Assembly (NCBI GenBank): GCA_013054445.1 | Contig: JAAMPI010001259.1 | Span: forward strand, 1-16,923 | DNA from: Cudoniella acicularis | Lineage: Eukaryota; Ascomycota; Leotiomycetes; Helotiales; Helotiaceae | DNA length: 16,923 bases | Reading direction: 5' to 3' | Shown here: in pieces, positions 9,707-16,923 of the stretch | How the letters are laid out: every line of letters starts with the position of its first letter | How positions within the stretch are numbered: the first letter of the stretch is position 1 | Translations under genes and position numbers: made by a program | The notes under the pieces: model-generated | Database searches by the model: none | What the model was told of the DNA's origin: nothing | What the model saw: only the letters and a program-made list of their open reading frames with translations

Positions 9707-9736
9707 ATTTTGGACCACTCCATTTTGGACCACTCC
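9707..9736 (+). repeat. Tandem duplication of a 15-bp unit in the SOD leader
   Basis: ATTTTGGACCACTCC occurs twice, back to back and without mismatch, between the UTR intron and the start codon. It is probably a recent slippage duplication. It contains no ATG, so it adds no upstream open frame. Confidence 0.95.
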
Positions 9737-9780
9737 AAATCTTCCACAGAAAAAAAACCCACCAAAGACACTCCATCAAA

Positions 9781-10641
9781 ATGCTTGCAGCTTCCATTAT
9801 CCCGGTCTTCCTGACTACTCTTGTCTCCGTCGTCGTCGCTCAAAACGATACTATTGTCACCGGCGCTCTAGGCAACGCAACCATAGTCGAAAACAACCCT
9901 CCAGGACAGACATATATTGCAACACTCCCACCCAAATCGTTCTTCAATCCCAACGATCCTCGAGGCAATATTGTGGGCTCCGTCTCCGCTGTTGCAAGGG
10001 CAAATGGCATCGGCCTCAAGTTCCAAGTCTCCTTCTCGAACTTCCCTACGTCAGGTGGCCCATTCTGTATGTTGTTCATTGCCCCTGTTTCAAGTACACG
10101 TTTGCTGACTAGACTTCAGTATATCATATCCACGATCAACCAGTCTCATCTGATGGCAACTGCACGAATACGCTAGCTCACCTCGACCCTTTCATTCGCG
10201 GCGAGGTAAAACAAACCCATAGCGCTCCTTCCTCAAACCAAGGGCTAACGTCTATTGTAGACACCGGCTTGCGACCCAAGCCTCCCTCAGACCTGCCAAG
10301 TGGGTGACCTGTCTGGCAGACACGGCAAGATTGATGCTGATCCCTTTTTTGCAAACTACTCCGACGGTTTCGCATCTACTGTCCAAGGTCTGGGGTCTTT
10401 CCTGGGCAACCGCTCAATTACCGTCCACTTTGGAAATACGACACGAATCACTTGCGCCAACTTCACACTTGTTGGCGCCTTGGGCGGGAGTAATGTGACA
10501 AGCTCACCAACAGGCTCATCCTCGACCATAAGCTCACCCACAAGCACGGGCTCGCCAATCCGATTCACGGGCTCAGCCATGAGAAATGCTGTGCCTGCAC
10601 TGTCACTGATGGGTGTTGCTGCTTTGGCACTGGCCCTATGA
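9781..10641 (+). CDS. Secreted GPI-anchored copper-only superoxide dismutase
   Basis: Exons 9781-10066, 10120-10205 and 10261-10641 give 250 residues. Introns of 53 and 55 nt have CTGAC and CTAAC branch sites. Residues 1-20 form a signal peptide ending VVA-QN. The SOD domain follows: GPFLYHIHDQPV with H98 and H100, AHLDPF with H116, CQVGDLSGRHG with D140, and SITVHFGNTTRITCANF with H180 and R186. These are the four copper ligands and active-site arginine of Candida SOD5-type Cu-only SODs; I see no Zn-loop ligands. Residues 203-225 are Ser/Thr/Pro/Gly-rich, and the C-terminus is a hydrophobic GPI-attachment signal after a likely omega site near G228-N233. Several N-glycosylation sequons are present. 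It should dismutate superoxide at the cell surface, in cell-wall biology or defence against host or self oxidants. Q137 sits where SOD5 has, as I recall, a glutamate. Confidence 0.92.
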
Positions 10642-12990
10642 ACTTGCACGTCTGCATAGATGAGACCTAGGTATGTAATGCGGTAATGAAATGGAATTAC
10701 TAGGTTGGGGATATAGTTAGCGTTTTGGTCCATGCATATTATTCGGCATGATAAAATAATGCTGAGAAGTTTTGGGGTTGTAATGGTGGAGGACAAGCTA
10801 CAACTTGTAATTATAGATGATTCGCGGCATTCAGAGATACCACTTGGCAGAGAAGAAATACGATGAATTGTAAACCAATAATTCTGCCTCTATTTTGTAC
10901 ACCTGTGCTTTGGCCTTAATACTTAAGAACCCAACAAATTCTAGAATGGGACCGAAAGATCGATTTTGGCATTTTGAATTTCTCATATGCGTATCTACGC
11001 CTTCTTTGCTCAAACCTACCCCCACCCGTCCATTTCCCATCACCATCCAATCGACTTTTCTACCAGTTGAACACCGATTCCGGTTACGAGGTACACCAAC
11101 GTCACCTCAAATCCGTGCCCCTGAGGTCCGAGTCACTTAAGCTCTCGTTTCAGCATGCCAAGACCTCTGACAGCCCCTTTGGGTCGCAGGTTTCAGAGAA
11201 ATGCGAGGAACTGGGTGCTTGGCATGTGGGTGTGACCCCGCGGCCGAGGTTTTGGTGTTGCTGGAGAGAGAAGTTGGATGGGTGGGGGCGAGGGCGAGGT
11301 CGCGAAGGGTTTGGGAGTTGGCGAGGATGACTGGAAGGTGGAAGCGGAAGAGATATTGCCGTTGAGGGGGTTTGCTTGCATTGATTTTGCCGGTGATGTT
11401 GATGGCGCTCGCTGCCGACTTTTCTAGGGGAATGGACAAAAAAAGAGGGAGGGGGGATGAGGGAGTTTCGAATTTTGGATATCACAATGTAGTTTGGGGA
11501 TTGGTAATAATTGGGTAGGAGTGGAAGAGAGGAAGCCCGGCGAAGAAAGATCTTGCATGCGATTTTGGAGATGTCGTTGGGTTCTTTAGACGTTGATTCC
11601 CAGAAACCAGTCTACTGGTACCTACTTGAGTGCATTTGCGTGCATTGGAGACATGATGGTTTTAATTTAGTGGCATAGTCATGTGATATGGGTTTGGTGA
11701 GGCCAAAGGGGAAAATTGTGTTAGGAAAGTCTCCTAAATTCCGCTCCTCTTTCCCCCATCTTCGAGCAATAACATCACCCAATTATTCTCGAATATCAAC
11801 TCTCATTGCAATCCGTTGTGTGCTCCACGGAATGACAATAGCTAGCGGCTTCTTCCACATCGTCTACCCTGACTGCACAGGAATCAAATCTTTATTTTTC
11901 GGACGGGTTGATAAGACTGCACCAACTCTGGTGAAAAGTACTCCTTGGTTCTCGTTCCAGTCGGATTTTTATCAGTCCCGAGGAGATCAGCCAAACAATA
12001 ATAAGTGTACTGTACCACAGTTCAGAAATGACCCCCATTATTTCATTTGTCCTTGGCTGCTTCGAAGCACTCTCCACGGGTTCCACTTTCCTCCTTCTCA
12101 TTCGAAGCAGAAAATGCCGGTGCCTCCCCAAAGCCGGTTTGAAAAGTAGCCGAAGAGCAGCAACCGACGGCTTCGAATCTAGTGCCGTATCGTTGCCGAC
12201 CGTCCTTCGGAGAAATTGTTGGGGCCCGATTTTCAAACTTCTCAGCTCCTCTTTTCTTCGTCCATGATCACCCGTATTCCTCTTCCTTATCTCCACATGC
12301 TGGTTTGCTAACCGCGGCAATAAAATTATCTTCAACAATGGCAGGCCTGTGCTTCATTCTCTCGAGCTTATGTCAAGGGCTGCTCTACAAGACTACAACG
12401 TTAATCGATGACATGCTGTAGGTTCAGCGGCGTTCTGATGTTTGATCTCTCGTCACCAGTCAACGTTGCGCTTATTCTTGTATGTCTTCCGGGGTTCCCC
12501 TTCCCGTGAAGTTTATTGGCCGTACCTACTAGATTAAGTGATGATAGCACGAAGGGAAAGGAGATAATCTATTCCTACTCGCATTTGGCAAGTGTGGAGA
12601 TCCATACTTCTGCTTTCTTAGTGAAAGCTAATCGCCACTAGAGTACTCGCTTGCGGTTGGTCAGTCATGAAAATCTCGGAATCTAGACTAAACCAGTCCA
12701 AAGTAGCACCGCACCAAATAGCCAGTAGTTCTCAGGGCTGCAGGACGCACAGATGGGGTCTTCATTCCTGACGGCGCTTTCTTAAGCACTGCCGCCGTCC
12801 CCGCATTACGGGAGAGGGACCAATTCGAAATCATTTGACACCTGAAGGTGGAGTTCGGAAAAGGGTCTTCCTTAAAGTATTTGTTCTTCCCCTTTCTTCC
12901 CAGGATTTCTGAAGATGTTGATGTGGCGAAAGTGCTGTCGTTAATCTTAAAATCTCTGTGGGTACCGTAGCACAATAATTTCAATTCATC
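10642..12990. other. Intergenic stretch (about 2.3 kb) without a supported gene
   Basis: The first 250 bases are the presumed SOD 3' UTR. At 11137-11485 the minus strand has overlapping Pro/Ser-rich frames, one from ATG 11381, but with no domain and no convincing splice continuation; C-rich composition explains their openness. At 11688-12149 (+) an ATG-led frame of 153 codons looks random. The right-hand part (12340-12990) presumably held the promoter of the broken PTH11-like gene. I see no tRNA, transposon ends or arrays. Confidence 0.45.
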
Positions 12991-14510
12991 ATAAAGGAAA
13001 ATAGAGGCCCCGAATTAGGTGAGTTTAGATCATATATTCCATCCCTGGATGTGACTGATCCTCGGATAGCCGCCGTTCTTGCTGTGTTTCTTGGACTTGC
13101 TATCTTTTTCGTATCTCTGAGGATATACGTCAGGATTGTCTTGACAAAAAGCTTCGGGGCTGATGATGTGCTTCTCCTTGTAGCTGTGGTGAGTTGAGTT
13201 TGGAATTGTGCAAGCAAAAACTCCTTCACTGATAAGGATCAATTAGGTCTTCTTCGCCCTCTTTGGGTCTTGCTCTCTGGCAGGTGTACACCTTGGTACA
13301 GGTCAACATCTAACCAGCATCAAACTGGAAAATGTGTCAAAGGCTCTCCATTTTTGGTGGTTGTGTGAAATATTCTACACAGTCACCACGGTCTTCATTC
13401 GTCTTTCGATAGCAGTGTCCCTCATACGATTGACGATTAAGCCTCTCCATCGATGGATTATCTACGGAACGATTACGGCAATGATGATATTCTCACTCTT
13501 CTACTTCTTCCTGATCATCTTCCAGTGCAGCCCAGTCAGCTACTTCTGGGGGGTGTATCTTGGCATGAAGGGTTATTTCCTTCGCCGTCGACTGGATTCG
13601 GGGATTTCTGCCAATTGCCATCCTTTACAATCTGGATATGAACAAACGTACAAAGTTGTCAGTGGCCGGGCTTTTGTCTCTGGGATTATTGTAGGTGCAC
13701 TCCCATCTTCACTGCTTCTGGTCGTTTTGGCTGATGGAAAACAGGTCCGGTATTACAACAATGATTCGCATCCCTTACATCCATACGCTAGCCATTACAA
13801 TGGACTGGCTTTACTACACGGTGTAAGCACGTTCATCCCTGATTAAGCCAGACATATACTAACAGGATCGCAGGGATGTCGCAATCTGGTTAACTATTGA
13901 GCCGGGTCTTGGTATAATTGCCGTCTCCGGAGCCACTTTCCGCCCTCTTCCGAACCTTTCTTGCATCCACAGGAGGCTTCCCGAGTGAGAGGAACACCAC
14001 TCAGCTCAGTGAGTGGCGCAATAGCTAGTTGGGATATGTAAAAAATATCAACGACATGACGTCCTCTTTCTATTCCGGCATGTCTCCGTCACCCTACTCC
14101 AACATGCCTGTATCCCCTTACTCGAAGTCAAACCTCGACTCACGACATGCCAAGCTTGTTGAGGAAGAGGAAGAAATTTTGGACGACATCCTCCAGAGAC
14201 GCCCTGCTGATATCAAGAGAACAGTAGTTAGTGTCCGTCGCAGCCCTTTCCAGGACCCCCCCGTGAAATGGTGCAGAGTGAGAGCGAAGTCGAAGAACAA
14301 TTGACATCGTTAGGAGGCATACAAGTGCAACGCACCGTTGAGCTTTATCGTGTCGAAGACGGCAACGCCGCGGAAGGTTTCGTATGCAGCGAGGTCGAAA
14401 GCAGTGTCTTGCCAGCTTCTCGACCGAGTACATGTGCCTCTGAGGTCTCACAGGCTTGGAGCGAGAGATCCAGATCGAGGTCACTGGAGAGAGGGAGGAT
14501 GATGAAATGA
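12991..14510 (+). pseudogene. PTH11/SAT4-like rhodopsin-fold integral membrane protein, broken
   Basis: This is a fungal seven-helix 'rhodopsin domain' (SAT4/PTH11-like) protein, a family of putative membrane receptors. The start appears lost: ATA at 12991 stands where KENRGPEL would need ATG. Then come DPRIAAVLAVFLGLAIF, SFGADDVLLLVAV, intron 13189-13246, HLGTGQHL, VSKALHFWWLCEIFYT, RLTIKPLHRWIIYGT, and IFQCSPVSYFWGVYLGMKG. About 18-20 residues plus the frame are lost near 13572. Frame 3 resumes SFAVDWIRGFLPIAI, then introns 13691-13744 and 13823-13873 (TACTAAC at 13857), RIPYIHTLAITMDW and DVAIWLTIEPGLGII. At 13947 two bases are missing after FRP, shifting to frame 1 (FRTFLASTGGF). A TAG stop lies at 14026, and a C7 run at 14256-14262 shifts to frame 3 for the tail (SEVEEQLTSLGGIQVQRTVE), ending 14510. 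Splice sites remain intact, so decay looks recent. Base-level errors could explain some lesions but not the missing block. Confidence 0.85.
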
Positions 14511-15971
14511 AACGAGACACTAAGTAGGTCGGGGACGAGCGCAAGCGATCGAAGCGTGCAGCGGCCTGCAACAGCCAGAAGTGAGAGGGATGTATTGAGG
14601 GAAGGGACGAATCTCGATACAGGGAATGGGGATGAATATGGAGTGAGGGTGTTGGGTGTTACGGCTTTCAAGTGAGGGGATGTGGGGAGCAAGGATGACA
14701 GAAGGGATATTAATCAAGATGGGAGGAAAGGAAAGACGTAGGGGGTTCGCTTCGGCTCGGGCCTCCCTAGCCTTTCGGGACTGGAAATAGGGGTTGCGGC
14801 GTGAAGCGAGGACGCAGCAGGGCGACTGTAGGTCGAGGTGAGGGGTGCCGTAGCGCTAGATTATGATACGCCTGAGCACTGGAGCGTATCTATATAGGTA
14901 TGCCTGTAAAATACTGTATTTGTCGCATTTGGCCCTTGAAGACTGGACTCGTAAGGGATATTAATTTGTTTTGTGCCCCTATTAGGAGGCAACTGTACAA
15001 ACACTGGATCAATTTCTTCTACATGTTATTAAATATAATAAATAGCTTTCCTGAATGTTATTCGCTTGTAGTGCTGTAATAAAATCTCAGTTGACGAGAT
15101 TAGCTCCTGCTAACGGGTGATATCTTATAAATAAGGAATTCTATTCTAATAATTTTGATCGAGTATAGAGGGCTCGAAGAGTTTTCGTTTTTTTTATAGC
15201 TACTAGAAATGCAGATAATACCCACTTGGTCTACAAGCAAAAAGAGGTGCCTAGCGCAAGCGTGATTCATAGACGTATTTAATTTTTATTATTAGAGTAA
15301 AGGCGTCAAGGGTACAAAGTTATTGTCTCGCCCTTAAGCGTGACGCCTTGCCTCTCTCTGCCTTGCTGTACCTCAAAAATAGGGAACACCGTGAGTGAGG
15401 GATGTAGAGTTATCCAATAATAGGCATCTTCATCTCCGATATTAAAAAGCGCGTATTGTTGGCCGCCTGCAGTTGTCACTGTCACTTTAAGCGCTCAGTG
15501 GTGGGAAGAGAGAGGAGTGCAATTGACCAATCATACACCTCGTGATTGAATTCACTAATGAGAAAAAAGAGAGAGAGGAAGCGGGGTGATATGATGTGAA
15601 TTGAGGGGGAAAATAAAGAGACGGACAGAGGAAGGTGATTTGATATGTATATTATGAGTCAAACTCTGCGTTAAAATATTTATATAAATTCTTCTAAACA
15701 GTACTTCCACGCATTGCGCGCGTCAAAATATTGGGATATCATAAGTAAGAGTTTGTTTTCCCCTTAAAAAAAGGAGGGCCAAGATAACCCCATGTTTCAC
15801 TCCGTTTGCCCTGATTTCCTTGCCCGAGCCCATTGATATTGTGCGCCGTAATTCCCAAAAATACCTGCCGCCTGTAACCCAGAAGAGATAATTCAAAATA
15901 ACAATAAAAGGAATATAAAATCTATAGTGGAATGAATGGATGATTGAAGAGAGGAAGGAAAGAGGGAAAGG
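14511..15971. other. Intergenic region turning AT-rich near 14935
   Basis: 14511-14930 is moderately GC-rich, including a patch TTCGCTTCGGCTCGGGCC at 14746-14763. From about 14935 to 15930 the sequence is AT-rich (I count 99 G/C in 15001-15300, i.e. 33 percent) with no open frame of note. It may be a mutated repeat relic, but no transposase, reverse-transcriptase motif or clear terminal repeat can be read. A 9-bp inverted repeat AAGGCGTCA/TGACGCCTT lies at 15300-15349. The right end is the 3' side of the Myb-like gene. Confidence 0.5.
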
Positions 15972-16847
15972 CTATCGCCATGTCCCATGTAACTTCGCTC
16001 TTCTGGGTCGATGCTTTAAGCCCACCTCTCCAGCTCCCATTAGACTCTTCCACCTCTTCCCGACGCTGCTTCGGTCTTTCCCTAGACTTCTCGCGCAATC
16101 TTGCCAATCGCTCTTTGTAAGCTTCAGTTTCTCTAGCACGAGCTCGACAAGAAGTCTGTCTTCCTCAGTAGACCAGGCATCACTTCCTTCCTTCTCTGTC
16201 GTCTCGATCGCCTGATTGCAGAAGTTGAATGAAGGTTGCGATTGCAGATGCAGAGTGTGGAAATCGCCGCGCTCTAGACCCAAGGGTAGCACTTCAGGCG
16301 CAAGGCGCATGCGCTTTGGTGTTCTTGGTCCGTCATCTTCGAGTTTGTTGTTGTTTCTTGGTGACGGAGTTAACGCTTCGTCGCAACTTGACTCGGCCTC
16401 TTCGTCGCAGTCGGTGGAGTCACGGCTCAGGTCGTCGTCCAGTGCTCTCCTTCTCTTGTTCAAGCCTCGAGGCGGAGTAGCTTTGGATTGCGCACTGCGT
16501 TTTGTGATCTTTTTTCGAGGTGTGAGCGCTGAGGTCGAAGCTTCGCTTTCGCTTTTGCGCGCGCGAAGGCGCAGCTTGACAGGTGAAGAGGAGAGTGCTA
16601 CGGGAACAGCGGTATGTTGTGTCGGTGGAGAAGGTAATTGCGAAGGTGTTGTGAGCATCGATTGAAGTGCGCGACAGGTGGAGTAGATGTTGTTGAAGGT
16701 TGGCGCTGCTGAAGAAGAGGAGGACGATGGCGGTGAAAGAGGTGGGGATGCGAAAAGAGCTGATTGAAAGCGAGTTCTGTGCGAACTTTGCTGCGATGTC
16801 GAGTCGCATGAAAATGCTGACGGTAGCAACATACTTGCGGTATTCAT
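15972..16847 (-). CDS. Myb/SANT-like nuclear protein
   Basis: A single open frame of 291 residues runs from ATG 16847 to TAG 15972. Residues 1-90 are Ser/Pro/Thr-rich and probably disordered. Basic patches RKKITKRSAQSK (111-122) and NKRRR (130-134) look like nuclear localisation signals. An acidic stretch (137-156) follows, then APEVLPLGLERGDFHTL (183-199), which resembles a short motif I recall from other fungal hypothetical proteins. The C-terminal domain (222-291) is Myb/SANT-like: W225, STEEDRLLVELVLEK, W248, GKDRSSVGKRW266, ending in basic RPRRAKLHGTWR. The gap W225-W248 is about four residues longer than a classical Myb repeat; W248-W266 is normal. It probably binds DNA or chromatin as a single-repeat protein. 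No regulated pathway can be inferred from its neighbours. It appears intact, and its start is the first ATG in frame. Confidence 0.8.
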   Translation of the reverse strand: MNTASMLLPSAFSCDSTSQQSSHRTRFQSALFASPPLSPPSSSSSSAAPTFNNIYSTCRALQSMLTTPSQLPSPPTQHTAVPVALSSSPVKLRLRARKSESEASTSALTPRKKITKRSAQSKATPPRGLNKRRRALDDDLSRDSTDCDEEAESSCDEALTPSPRNNNKLEDDGPRTPKRMRLAPEVLPLGLERGDFHTLHLQSQPSFNFCNQAIETTEKEGSDAWSTEEDRLLVELVLEKLKLTKSDWQDCARSLGKDRSSVGKRWKSLMGAGEVGLKHRPRRAKLHGTWR

Positions 16848-16894
16848 CAGAGCGGTCAGGTGTGGTGGTATTGATGTGGTGAAGCTTGGTGAAA

Positions 16895-16923
16895 GACTGA
16901 TGCGACTGATGCGACTGATGCGA
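16895..16923. repeat. 9-bp tandem repeat reaching the window edge
   Basis: GACTGATGC is repeated three times with a further GA, and the window ends inside the array, so the total copy number is unknown. It lies 48 bases upstream of the Myb-like start codon, in the leader or promoter of that gene. Confidence 0.9.

Noticed and set aside
11137..11485. Overlapping Pro/Ser-rich minus-strand frames
   Set aside because: C-rich composition keeps several frames open at once. No single frame has a convincing start, end and domain, though a small unknown exon cannot be excluded.
11688..12149. 153-codon ATG-led plus-strand frame
   Set aside because: No domain, signal peptide or conserved-looking segment; overlapped by an equally long random minus-strand frame.
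12160..12180. GGCTTCGAATCT, resembling a tRNA B box
   Set aside because: It deviates from the consensus, and no A box, acceptor stem or anticodon arm can be formed around it.
14754..15830. GGCTCGGGC at 14754-14762 and its inverse GCCCGAGCC at 15822-15830, as possible terminal inverted repeats of an AT-rich element
   Set aside because: Only nine bases match cleanly, flanking similarity is weak, and no target-site duplication is visible; chance is likely at this spacing.

Overview
The window is nuclear DNA of a filamentous ascomycete (Pezizomycotina). The support is many 47-96 nt GT-AG introns with CTAAC/CTGAC branch points, a PTH11/SAT4-type rhodopsin-fold membrane protein, a GPI-anchored copper-only superoxide dismutase and a fungal V-ATPase subunit f. 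Leotiomycetes is a guess from overall feel only.

Layout, left to right. 1-759 (+) is the 3' end of an MFS transporter (three exons visible, cut by the window edge). About 1215-2060 (+) holds decayed coding sequence, the best part of which reads as a broken ubiquitin-conjugating (E2/UBC) fold. 3096-5114 (+) is a three-exon, molybdenum-cofactor-sulfurase-type, PLP-dependent protein that lacks the usual MOSC domain and carries a basic, probably disordered tail. 6121-6558 (-) is a small three-exon gene for V-ATPase Vo subunit f (RNASEK / yeast YPR170W-B family); its 38-nt first coding exon makes it easy to miss. 6559-9386 shows no convincing gene, but holds a perfect 13-bp hairpin. 9781-10641 (+) is a three-exon secreted, GPI-anchored Cu-only SOD with a probable TATA box and a 5'-UTR intron. 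10642-12990 again shows no supported gene. 12991-14510 (+) is a PTH11/SAT4-like membrane protein broken by several independent lesions while its introns remain spliceable. 14511-15971 is intergenic and turns abruptly AT-rich near 14935. 15972-16847 (-) is an intact single-exon gene for a nuclear Myb/SANT-like protein.

The genes do not form an obvious cluster or pathway: this looks like an ordinary gene-sparse fungal segment with two decaying genes between housekeeping and surface-protein genes. I found no convincing undescribed system. The points most worth a second look are the MOSC-less sulfurase with two stop-free, multiple-of-three introns, the two pseudogenes, and the easily missed subunit f gene.
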